A stretch of DNA of 64,000 bases from Diadema setosum (GCA_033980235.1 CM067075.1:17372844-17436843), one strand, 5' to 3'. Shown: positions 45,262-55,238, counted from the stretch's first letter. The notes: generated by a model from the letters alone, not told the origin. Numbers and translations: made by a program.

Positions 45262-45440
45262 CAGTCACTCTCGTATACTACAAAGTAGCGAGTCGGAAAT
45301 ATTCATGAGCTACAGTCACTCTCGTATGTACTACAACGTAGTGAGTCGGAAATATTCATGAGCTACAGTCACTCTCGTATACTACAACGTAGCGAGTCGG
45401 AAATATTCATGAGCTACGTTGTAGTCGCAAGTATTCATGA
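45262..45440 (+). repeat. 51-53-bp tandem repeat, three copies plus a fragment
   Basis: Units start CAGTCACTCTCGTAT at 45262, 45313 and 45366 and contain ACTACAACGTAG and GAGTCGGAAATATTCATGAG. A partial inverted piece (CTACGTTGTAGT, 45414-45425) follows. Confidence 0.92.
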
Positions 45441-45823
45441 CCTAGTCGGAGAGCGGAAGTGACACATGCAAACGTCAAACCATTGCCGGAGCAGCACGCG
45501 CGGATATGAGTGCTTTGCGTAACACACAAAATGCACGGGCGTACGTAAAACGCTACCACTTCCGGTTGCGCATGCATGGTAGTTCATTGATTTTGTGAAG
45601 CTCTCGAAGAAAAAGATGCCACCGCACAATCTACTCTGAAAACTCAACAATAAGGTCTGGATACCAATGAAACACCAAATTCAACTCCACCATCAGCATA
45701 ATACGATGTAGGTGAGTGATAAAAATTATCTTTTTGTTAAAATCAAACAAAATACAAGACATTTCATGTGATTTTGCCATCAATAGTGACGGTCGTTTAC
45801 AACGTTTAAACACTAGTATATGT

Positions 45824-45852
45824 CAGACTGCTGTGCTTCGCACAGCGGTCTG
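45824..45852. repeat. Hairpin CAGACTGCTGTGC / GCACAGCGGTCTG
   Basis: Arms of 13 bp with one mismatch around TTC. It has the same GCTTCGC-type core seen in other repeats in the window. Confidence 0.85.
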
Positions 45853-46228
45853 GTCAGGCTACCGCTCACCCCTGACTAGTAGCCGCTCACTATAATAGAA
45901 TACATGGCGCGCGCGCTGCACATTGTAAGGCTCTAAAGGATGCAAGTCCCTTTCTGAATGATGCTAACTAGCAAAGGGCATGTCTGCCAACACGTGTGCT
46001 GAGGCTGAGATAAACAAAAATTTTCGGCAGTATACGGTGTGGTGGATATTCTAATTGTATTCAATTTCCGTGTCTGAATTTGAACAATGAAAATATCACA
46101 TTCATGTTCGGTTTATTTTTCATTGTCTTTATTGTGTAAGTGTGCTGCATTGGACATGTGTCGTATTTATTATTATGTGGAAGACGGGTCTACTTATTTA
46201 TAGTTGCGAAAATAGAATTTTATAGATA
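45853..46228. other. No recognisable feature
   Basis: Unique-looking sequence up to the pogo-like terminus at 46229. Confidence 0.5.
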
Positions 46229-46514
46229 CATGGGAATCCCGTTATAACGAGATCGTTGGTTCCGGGTGATTTTGCTCGTTATATCCGGTTTCTCCTCGTA
46301 TCCAAACGCTTGTGGAATGTACACTTTATATATAAATGCTCTATTAAAATTGGGTTACCTGCATTTTATTATGACGACGTCATATTGATGAACAGAACGA
46401 CGAGAAATGCGACAGGAAAATGAGAGAGCATTCTCGCGATAATACAATTATTTTTGTTCCAGACACATGTTATCAAATATTTCAGATTTGACAAATATAA
46501 TAATCATTACATGT

Positions 46515-46615
46515 AACTGATTGACAAATTGCCCTACATCGACATAAATAAGCACTGAATTGATCAGTGTTTTAGTAGTACAAGTAGCCATGATAAAAAA
46601 TCATGGGCGTACATA
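46515..46615 (-). mobile_element. SINE-like unit, copy 1, part left of the foldback insertion
   Basis: Direct repeat of 50729-50823 (AACTGATTGACAAATTGCCC ... CATGATAAAAAATCATG ... GTACATA). The unit continues at 50554 after the foldback element with TTCGAGCAGGATTCGAACCT, as the intact copy does at 50824. Confidence 0.85.
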
Positions 46616-46683
46616 TAGTCTGGGTGCCAAAGCCACTTTTTGGGCCTAACCTTGTTTTACTGTCCACCCAATGTTTTTTGATG

Positions 46684-47580
46684 GTTTTACCCTATTTCGA
46701 GGGTGCTGAATCCGAATCTGGATGATGCAACTCTTGCATCCTTGAGGGTTTTGAGATATTCAAGATGGCCGCCAAAATGGCCGCCCAAACCGGAAATTCT
46801 CACGTATTTCATTCTCAATTGTGAAAAATTGAAAACACTTGATGGTTTTACCCTATTTCGACGTTGCTGAATCCGAATCTGGATGATGCAACTCTTTCAT
46901 CCTTGAGGATTTTGAGATATTCAAGATGGCCGCCAAAATGGGCACCAAATCTGGAATTCCCATGTATTTCCTTTTGATTCGTGAGAAATTGAAAACAATT
47001 GATGGTTTTACCCTACTTCGATGGTGCTGAATCCGAATCTGGATGATGCAACTCTTGCATCCTTGAGGGTTTTGAGATATTCAAGATGGCCGCCAAAATG
47101 GCCGCCAAAACCGGAAATTCTCACATATTTCCTTTTAAATGGTGAGAAATTGAAAATAATTGATGGTTTTACCCTGTTTGGATGGTGCTGAATCCGAATC
47201 TGGATGATACAACTCCTGCATCCTTGAGGATTTTGAGATATTCAAGATGGCCGCCAAAATGGCCGCCAAAACCGGAAATTCTCACGTATTTCATTCTCAA
47301 TGGTTCAAAATTGAGAACAATTGATGGTTCTATTCTATTCCGATTTCAAAATGGCCGCCAAAACCGGAAATTTCCACGTATTTCAATTTTAATATTTCGT
47401 AATTGAGAACAATTTTATTGATTATTCCACCCTAGTTTGATCACTGTGCTGAATGCGAATCTGGACGAAACCACCCTTGCATCATTGAGAGTTTGGAGAT
47501 ATTCAAGATAGCCGCCAAAATGCTCGCCAGAATGGTGAGAAATTAAACATTTGATGGTTTTACCCTATTTCAGGTTTTCG
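46684..47580 (+). repeat. Foldback left array, about 160-bp units
   Basis: GATGGTTTTACCCTATTTCG starts units near 46684, 46843, 47003 and 47162, then more diverged ones near 47325 and 47550. Each has GGTGCTGAATCCGAATCTGG, ATGCAACTCTTGCATCCTTG and TTCAAGATGGCCGCCAAAAT. The ORF here crosses unit boundaries and is not a gene. Confidence 0.93.
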
Positions 47581-47955
47581 TCAATGGCAAAATCTAAACC
47601 CAACCATACTCTGATGATAAACGAATGCATATTGTACATCCCAGTTTGAACTTGCTGTACTGTGAAACCAGCTTTACCGGATATCTTGGAGTTTGTAAGA
47701 TACAGCAGTGCCAGGAATGAATCCTGCAAGACTACAGATGCCGTTGAATATTTGAAAGATTACACTGTTTCATCTACATATCATGGATATGTTTTGAACA
47801 CTAACAATCAGCGGACAAGACATACCCATCTCAATCATATTGTGATAGTGATGTAGAGAAGTTTACTGAGATTCCCAATATTACTTGTTTTAATCCATGA
47901 ACAGTTTTAATCGTTTCATCCATGAACACTCACATTGGTTAATTGGTTTATATTG

Positions 47956-48022
<67 letters not shown>

Positions 48023-48990
48023 TATATATATATTATATATATATATATATATATATGGGGCGACAAACCTCGCATCCACAAAATGTCACATGTTCAGGAG
48101 AGAAAAACAAAAACAAAAACAAAAAGCAAACAAACATGACAGCCAAAGCACTATAACAAATGAGAGAACCTTTCCTTTGACATGCCATGGTAGCTTCATT
48201 TTTTGGGTGAAAACAGCAAAGGTTTGGACAGGATATCATTAACTTATTATCTGTTTATTCAAAAATGTCATTTTCACTAAAATTTCAGATACACAGTGTC
48301 TTGTCGCCCAAGCGACGATATCATACACACGAGGGGATGGAAAAATCACAGGTAACGCGCAGTAAAAAAAACAAACAACATGTAAGGTAATAGTTGATAG
48401 TCCAGTACTTACGAATATCATAATCACGCAGAGTGCTTTTGAAACTACTTTTATATTGATATCTACTATAGTGGTCATGGATGCAACCATTTCTAGTGAC
48501 GTAATCAGAATATGCCACAAGTTTCATAAGAGTACGCAGCGAGACTCATAAGAATACAAGACAAATTTGAACACCAAATACCAGCAGGCCATAATTTAAT
48601 ATTACTCTTATAACCAAAAAGGATTAACTTCACATCAGTCTGCGGAGCCCTTATTGGCTACCACAGGCATTACTCTATAACAATTATTGTGCGTAAAGAA
48701 ATTTTCAGTCTTATCTTTGTGTTTGTACGTTTCAGTATGATGTCAATATCATTTTCTTTCCATTACGTGTTAAAGTTCCGTTTGAGACATAGCGGAATAT
48801 CTCAGTATATTACAATACCATTGTGACAGTCATTTTGGATGCCATTAATTGTTGGCTGATTTGACAAATTTGCTCAACCGAGTTGAATTCAAGATTACGG
48901 ATTGCTTTTAATCACTCGCTTCACTTTATAGCACAATATTTCACAATTTATAAGAAAATATCAAGGAATTTCCGTTTATACAGGACATTT
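47581..48990. other. Foldback loop region, with (TA)n at 47955-48056
   Basis: Central, non-inverted part between the two arrays. It holds a (TA)n tract of about 100 bp and no recognisable gene; ORFs across the tract alternate Tyr and Ile as artefacts. The rest of the loop has no domain or splice pattern I can support. Confidence 0.6.
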
Positions 48991-50500
48991 GTAAATATCT
49001 CAAATCCTTCAGCACCCTCGAAATGGGGTGGGACCATCAATTTTTTTTTCAAATTTTTACCATTTAGAAAAAAAAAATATTAACATTGGAATTTCAATTT
49101 CTGCCAATTAATTTGGCGGTCATCTTGGACATCTCAAAACCCTAAGGAACGCAAAAATGGCAACAACAAAATGTCGAGGGTGCTGAATAGGGTCTCAAAA
49201 ATTTCAATATTGACAGTTATTTTGGCGGTCATCATGGAATTCTCAAAACCCCCAAAACACAAGAGTTGCATCAACCAGGTACGGATTCAACACCTTCAAA
49301 ATTGGGTAAAACCACCAATTGTTTTCAATTTTACACCATTTAGACCGAATTAGGGGGCCTAAATGGAAATTTCCGTTTTTGACGGCCATTTGGGGCCATT
49401 TTGGCGGCCATCTTTATCATCTCAAAACCATTAGGGATGCAAGAGCTGGATCCTGCAGCTTGAAATTCAGCAAACTCAAAATAGGGTAAAACCATCAGTT
49501 TGTTTTCAATTTTACACCATTTAGAAGGAAAAAGGGGGGTCTCTACTCTACATGTGAGTTTCCATTTTTGGCGGTCATTTTGGTGGCCATCTTTATTATC
49601 TCAAAACCCTTAAGGATACAAGAGTTTTATCAAGATTCTGATTCAGCACCCTCGAACTAGGGTAAAACCATCAATTGTTTTTCAATTTCTCACCATTTAG
49701 AAGGAAATACAGGGGAATTTCCGGTTTGGGCGGCCATTTTGGCGGCCATTTTGGCGGCCATCTTGAATATCTCAAAATCCTCAATGATGCAAGAGTCGCA
49801 TCAGCAAGATTCGGATTCAGCATCCTCGAAATAGCTTAGAACCACAAATTGTTTTGAACTTCTCACCATTTAGGAGGAAATACATAGGAATTTCCGGGTA
49901 ATTTGGCTGCCATTTTGGCGGCCATCTTGAATATCTCAGTATCCTCAAGGATGCAAGAGTCGCATCATCCTGATTCGGATTCAGCACCGTCGAAACAGCT
50001 TCGAACTATCAATTGTTTTCAATTACTCACCATTATTAAAGAAGGAAGTACATAGGAATTTCCGGTTTGGGCGGCCATTTTGGCGGCCATCTTGAATATC
50101 TCAAAATCCTCAATGATGCAAGAGTCGCATCAGCAAGATTCGGATTCAGCATCCTCGAAATAGCTTAGAAACATAAATTGTTTTGAACTTTTCACCATTT
50201 AGACGGAAATACATAGGAATTTCCGGGTAATTTGGCTGCTATTTTGGCGTCCATCTTGAATGTCTCAAAATCCTCAAGGATGCAAGAGTTGCATCATCCA
50301 GATTCGGATTCAGCACCCTCGAAATAGGGTAAAACCATCAAGTGTTTTCAATTTTTCACAATTGAGAATGAAATACGTGAGAATTTCCGGTTTGGGCGGC
50401 CATTTTGGCGGCCATCTTGAATATCTCAAAACCCTCAAGGATGCAAGAGTTGCATCATCCAGATTTGGATTCAGCACCCTCGAAATAGGGTAAAACCATC
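48990..50500 (-). repeat. Foldback right array, about 160-170-bp units
   Basis: Reverse complement of the left array: GCGGCCATCTTGAATATCTC, TGCAAGAGTTGCATCATCC, GATTCGGATTCAGCACCCTC and GAAATAGGGTAAAACCATCA recur about nine times. Units nearest 50500 match the left-array units best, while those near 49000 are more diverged, so divergence increases toward the loop. Confidence 0.93.
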
Positions 50501-50553
50501 AAAAAACATTGGGTGGACGGCAAAACAGTGTTCAGCCTTTGGCACCCAGACTA

Positions 50554-50728
50554 ATATTCGAGCAGGATTCGAACCTACGACCTCCTGATCATCGGACTGG
50601 CATCGTCTCCACTAGACCACCGAGCTTTCGCCCGACAGCAAGTGTTGGTTCTAATCCTTATAGCATACAGCGGGTACTGCTTTGTTATTCAAATTCATGA
50701 AATTCTTCCGTCGAGATGTTTTCATTGC
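50554..50728 (-). mobile_element. SINE-like unit, copy 1, right part with tRNA-like head
   Basis: Read on the minus strand, GGTGGTCTAGTGG (about 50617-50629, A-box-like) and GGTTCGAATCC (about 50564-50574, exact B box) are spaced as in a tRNA gene. The region after the B box can form a T-arm, but I could not fit a matching 7-bp acceptor stem. It is therefore a tRNA-derived SINE head or tRNA pseudogene and not a functional tRNA. Confidence 0.65.
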
Positions 50729-50920
50729 AACTGATTGACAAATTGCCCTACATCGACGTAAATAAGCACTGAATTGATCAGTGTTTTAGTTGTAGCCATG
50801 ATAAAAAATCATGGACGTACATACTCGAGCAGGATTCGAACCTACGACCTCCTTGTAGGGCAATTTGTCAATCAGTTGCAATGAAAACATCTCGACGGAA
50901 GAATTTCATGAATTTGAATA
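50686..50920. repeat. Perfect 67-bp inverted repeat
   Basis: 50686-50752 and 50854-50920 are exact reverse complements over 67 of 67 positions, with a 101-bp loop that contains most of SINE-like copy 2. Neither arm has any mismatch, although neighbouring repeats are clearly diverged, so the inversion is recent or has been maintained by conversion. Confidence 0.95.
50729..50853 (-). mobile_element. SINE-like unit, copy 2 (empty site)
   Basis: Tandem second copy of the unit, carrying the body and the B-box end of the tRNA-like head (to CGACCTCCT at 50853), where it is cut off by the inverted segment at 50854. It lacks the foldback insertion and so shows the pre-insertion sequence GTACATACTCGAGCAGG. 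Confidence 0.8.
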
Positions 50921-51200
50921 AAATAATCATATCGTATACTGTATGGGGCCTTCCTTTTGTTAGCCCCATGCTGATCAATCTGCACATCTGAGAAGAGAGA
51001 GAGAGATAAAGCAAAATTTATGCAACTAAAGGTAAAGAAATTGCGCTATCAACGCTGCCTTTAGCGTAACTCGCGTGGATGAAAGCTGTGAGTAAACTCC
51101 GAATTTATCTCTCATTCTATGACAAATTATTGATACAAACCATGTGTACTATGGTGAAAGTTTACACCACAATTTATACTCTCGTTTTTTATTTCTTCCA
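50921..51200. other. No recognisable feature
   Basis: AT-rich spacer with a short (GA)n at 50993-51007; it leads into a pyrimidine-rich tract before the possible acceptor at 51201. Confidence 0.45.
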
Positions 51201-51201
51201 G

Positions 51202-51345
51202 AGAAACAGCTTCCCGGTTGTGATGCATCAGGTTGAATGCGTGCGTCGCGTGAATGTTTTACCTGACGAGATTGACGAGTCAGTGCCGTTTTATAAGAAA
51301 ACGAAAAACACGTACCGGCTAACTGTGGATTGCAAAATCAAGTGA
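51202..51345 (+). CDS. Possible terminal exon, unknown gene
   Basis: A pyrimidine-rich tract ending TTTTTTATTTCTTCCAG at 51201 looks like a good 3' splice site. The frame after it reads RNSFPVVMHQVECVRRVNVL then DEIDESVPFYKKTKNTYRLT and VDCKIK before a TGA at 51343-51345. Codon choice is varied and the residue mix looks protein-like. I recognise no family. The open frame extends upstream of the AG, which is also compatible with a chance ORF. It sits inside the pogo-like-bounded composite, so it could belong to an element and not a host gene. Confidence 0.28.
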   Translation, partial: RNSFPVVMHQVECVRRVNVLPDEIDESVPFYKKTKNTYRLTVDCKIK

Positions 51346-52150
51346 AATAGTACTTGTATACAATAAGCTAGAGTTTACTTAATTAAAATTTTAGCATACA
51401 ACCCCATCATATTTTAATTTTTTTGACATTTAATTCAATTTATCTTATCAAAGATACGTAAATGGGTATCTAAATGAGTGCCTAATGTTTGCGAAAGCAG
51501 CGAATAATGGCAGATTCTAACTTTCGTCAGGGCTCGGTAATGGTTGCAATCAAACTCAAGAACAGTTTTAATTTTAACAAGTAGTTTTTTCTTATCACAA
51601 AGGATTTTTGAACATGTTCAAAATTTCTCCCAAAAGGTACAATTCGCTGTGTTCGCCGCTCACAGATACTCTTGTTGCGTATCTTTGGAAACATTTCAGA
51701 TACGTAAACACATGTACTCAATTTATTTCTTGTTTAAGCCATTAGATAACGTTAATTCGAATTGTAGCGTTTGTAATAACATTTCGTCATAAATAGGTAA
51801 GGCTATAGCTATCCGATGCTGTTCCATCACGGCCCTCGGATATAGACTTTATGAACTTGTGGCGCCGTTATCACCTTGATTGCTTCTGTTTGGCACTGGC
51901 GTAATTATGTTAGTCTGTTTGCACGTAACGATAGTTCAGATAATTTACGGAGAATTAACCTTTTCTGGTTTTGAAATAAAGCGTGATTTTGCCCATTGTT
52001 AAGTTCGGCTTAAAAAAAAGATAAGTTGTCGTTATATCTGCACAAATTCATCTTTGTTTTTCTTTGTTTTCAGGCCCGAAAATTATCTCGCAATAGCTGG
52101 AACTCCAAATCTCCATTCAGGCTAACATGCAAATTTATTTGGGACCGGAC
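51346..52150. other. No gene recognised
   Basis: AT-rich. A possible splice acceptor (TTTGTTTTCAG, ending 52074) precedes a short open stretch that then runs into the right pogo-like terminus, so it is not convincing as an exon. Confidence 0.4.
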
Positions 52151-52212
52151 GATTTATCTCGTTATAAGCGAATTCTCATTGTATCCGATCTCGTTAGAAC
52201 AGGATTCCCCTG

Positions 52213-53289
52213 TATACAAGTTATGAAATAGCCATTATTCACAATGTACTGAACTGAATGATTCATGAGGTCTTTGATGTAGTGATCGATAAAAACATTT
52301 AAAACGCAGAATAGATCCAATGCAAATAAATTCATGTGCATGTGCCCTCCGCTGTTTTATTCTAATATTCCTGTTCTTTTTTTCTTTTTCTTTTTTTTCT
52401 TTCTGTTTCTTCCATTTTCCTCTTAGATCATTTCAAGTTGTACAAACGTGGTAAAGAAGGAACTTTACAAAGAAATCCATTCACTTATATATAATGTCAA
52501 TGTCTCACAACTTTTCCAACAAAGCTTTTGTTATAAACATCATTATATCACCCATCCATTAAAAGCGTAAACGGCATGCTCTGTAGGCCTAGAGTAGATA
52601 TCAGAACTGGCATAAAATGTTTTTAAGCTCAAAACTTTCAATAAAACAAAAGGCTTTAATATCGGTACATCATTGTACAAAACACAGAAACATGTAGCTT
52701 GAAAACAAATAAATTTAACCTTTTACCAAAGTGTGGACTTTGATACCATCCGTTTCAAGGTCACATAAGTTATGCACTGGCAAAATCAGGGTGTTAAAAT
52801 TCTTACACCAACATGGTGGAAACATAATTATCTTACATGTAACACCGTTGATAACGCCAGGATTCACTCAAATCGGCTACCAAAGATGAAACGTGATGTT
52901 TAAATTTAACCTCTTAACAAAGTGTGAGTGCCTGGATGTCATGGAGGCAAACCACGCCCGTAACCAGGCTTTTTTTTTTTTCCTATGGAGGCGGGGGGGG
53001 GGGGGGGGGGGGGATGCGTAATTAAGAAAAGAAAACTGACTTTTCATGCATGCAAAAATTATTGTTTCATTAGCGCCGACAATCTTGCTCAGCGGGAGGA
53101 GGACGAGGAGGTTGGGGGGGGGGGTTTCCTCGTACCTTTATGATCACACATTGATATAATCTCTTATTGATCATTGCATCCCAATTTCCATGGAATTGAT
53201 TATAAGTATATGAAAAAGGACTAGAAGTATACATTTGATCTATATTCATACAGTTCACCACACAAGCTTTTAATTCTAAATATTGTTTT
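52213..53289. other. No gene; poly-G tracts
   Basis: AT-rich unique-looking sequence with poly-G of about 23 nt near 52991-53013 and another run near 53114-53124. No coding content recognised. Confidence 0.5.
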
Positions 53290-53605
53290 TGTTGATCTCT
53301 TTCTAGTGGGCTTCTAGACTTTTATTTTGTTCTCAACTGATGTTTTTTCTTCTGAGGGGCCCGCATTCTACAAGCTTTGTCTATTTAGTGGGTCCCTCCA
53401 TTTTTCGAATTTTGCATACTGTTTAGTTACTTCTAATCACTTGAGTTGTATGATAGTGTATAATTATTGTAAGGTGGTACAATCATTGTACATTCTTTTC
53501 ATGTTACATAGTTTACGCACCTTATTTTCTGTTACCAAAAAAGTGATGTTTATATTTTTTGTCAAAAAATGAAATAAAACATTGAATTGAAATTGAATTT
53601 AATGG
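53290..53605 (+). mobile_element. LINE 3' UTR with (TTGAAA)n-type tail
   Basis: GAGGGGCCCGCATTCTACAA and a T-rich UTR lead to AAATGAAATAAAACATTG followed by AATTGAAATTGAATT. The polyadenylation signal plus short tandem tail is typical of 5'-truncated CR1/L2/Jockey-like elements. No coding remnant is left, so the family is inferred only from the end. Confidence 0.6.
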
Positions 53606-53851
53606 AAAGTCCCCCAGACATTCTGGTGAATTTAGGGAATGCTGAAAAAGAATAAAAACATACCAGTTATGAGCACTTCGAAAAATGTTATTAAAAAAAA
53701 AAGTGTATCTGCAAACATTTCATAAACAGGCAAATCTACAGCAAGGCTGGCGATCTTTTCAAACAATGATGTGTTCTACTAATATTGCTACATTCTCTCA
53801 ATCCTTATGTTTATGAAGGTGAACTTGTCCTTTAATTTGATACCAAACACA

Positions 53852-54182
53852 TGGGCCCGAATTCACGAAGGTGGTACAAATGAAACCATGGTTTAAACCA
53901 TGGACAAAAACCATGGAGCGCCAAGTGTCGCATGGAATATTTCGTTAAAAAAATCAGTCATTTCGTCAATGAAATGATTATTTTGTAACGAAATGACAAC
54001 ATTTTGTAACTAAATGAACATTACGTCCACGAAATGATAATTTCGTTAACAAAAACGGTCATGTTGTCAACGAAATGACCAATTTCGTAATGAAATATTC
54101 CGTGCGACACTTGGCGCTCCATGGTTTTTGTCCATGGTTTAAACCATGGTTTCATTTGTACCACCTTCGTGAATTCGGGCCA
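53852..54182. mobile_element. Long-hairpin MITE with GGCCCGAATTCACGAAGG ends
   Basis: Arms 53852-53944 and 54089-54182 are near-perfect inverse copies (CGAATTCACGAAGGTGGTAC, AAACCATGGTTTAAACCATG, GCGCCAAGTGTCGCA). The interior has many CGAAATGA and TTCGT words in both orientations, adding shorter hairpins. 331 bp, non-coding. No clear target duplication was seen. Confidence 0.92.
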
Positions 54183-54476
54183 TAGGGGTAGACTTAAAAA
54201 TCGAACCTCAAATTTTGATTTTACGTAAGTTGTAAAATGCTTTTTTTGATGCATTACGTGGGTTTGGGGGGACTTTTTGGTAATTAATCTTTAATAATTA
54301 ACAGTAAATGAGAAGAAATTAGCTATTGTATTACCACATGTGATTATTGATGTCTCAGCATGCTGCATGTGAATTTTGAAGTCAGTTGATGCATTCTTTT
54401 AGAAGTTACAATTTTTTAAAGTGAGAAAATCATGATTGCATACCCTGATTGTGCTTATCACCTTATGCACTTTTTT

Positions 54477-55238
54477 GTCCCCGCCGAACGAGTTCGAGCA
54501 GGGGACTATGAAACGGGCTCCGTACGTGTGTGTGTCCGTCCGTGCGTCCGTGCGTCCGTGTGTCCGTCCGTGTGTGCGTCCGTGTGTGATCAAAATGTTC
54601 AAAATGCTACTCCTTCGCCATTTCTAACCCGATTTTGATTCTGTTTGCTTTATATGATAGCACTACATGGGAGCTTTGAAACTTCTATACAGAATTTCAA
54701 TTTTGACCTTGACCTTTGACCTATATTGTACATTTTGCTTCAAAATGTTACTCCTTCGCCATTTCTAACCCGATTTTGATTCTGTTTGCTTTATATGATG
54801 GCACTAGGTGAGGGCTTCAAAACTTCTACACAGAATTTTGACCTTTGACTTCTTTGACCTTTGACCTTGATTTTTGACCTATATTGTACATTTTGCTACA
54901 AAATGCTACTCCTTCGCTATTTGTAACCCGATTTCAATTCCGTTTGCTTTAAGTGATGGCACTAGGTGAGGGCTTCAAAACTTCTACACAGAATTTTGAC
55001 CTTTGACTTCTTTGACCTTTGACCTTGATTTTTGACCTATATTGTACATTGGCTACAAAATGCTACTCCTTCGCCATTTCTAACCCGATTTCGATTCCGT
55101 TTGCTTTATGTGATGGCACTAGGTGAGGGCTTCAAAACTTCTACATAGAATTTTGACCTTTGACTTCTTTGACCTTTGACCTTCATCTTTTTACGTATAT
55201 TGTACATTTTGCTACTAAATGCTACTTCCGGCGGGGAC
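54477..55238. mobile_element. Element with GTCCCCGCCG ends and internal tandem units
   Basis: Ends GTCCCCGCCG (54477-54486) and CGGCGGGGAC (55229-55238) are exact inverse copies. Inside are a (CCGTCCGTGTGT)n-type minisatellite (54530-54590) and four units of about 141-158 bp starting TACTCCTTCG at 54608, 54749, 54907 and 55064 with repeated TTTGACCTTTGACC words. No protein-coding content: the ORFs over the minisatellite are repeat-driven. Confidence 0.8.

Larger units (their letters stand above)
46616..50553. mobile_element. 3.9-kb foldback element with ATA target duplication
   Basis: Termini TAGTCTGGGTGCCAAAG and CTTTGGCACCCAGACTA are inverse copies, extending inward through the TGGACNGNAAAAC and CATTGGGTGGAC region. 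ATA flanks both ends (46613-46615, 50554-50556). The neighbouring copy of the host unit has a single ATA at the equivalent place (50821-50823), so it is an empty site. The inverted arms consist of about 160-bp tandem units. No transposase is seen, so it must have been moved by an enzyme supplied elsewhere. Confidence 0.88.
46229..52212. mobile_element. Composite bounded by pogo-like inverted termini
   Basis: The left end CATGGGAATCCCGTTATAAC and the right end read inward, CAGGGGAATCCTGTTCTAAC, each followed by GAGATCG, match at 24 of 27 positions. Both abut TA (46227-46228 and 52213-52214). Further CTCGTTATA words recur inside both ends. TA targets and CAG-starting termini fit pogo/Tigger-type Tc1/mariner elements. 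No transposase is present. Much of the interior is a later foldback insertion (46616-50553). That the two ends belong to one element is an inference; they could be two separate MITE ends. Confidence 0.55.

Noticed and set aside
54399..54638. ORFs with HGRTHGRTHGRT or VRASVRPC repeats
   Set aside because: They derive from the CCGTCCGTGTGT minisatellite read in both directions.
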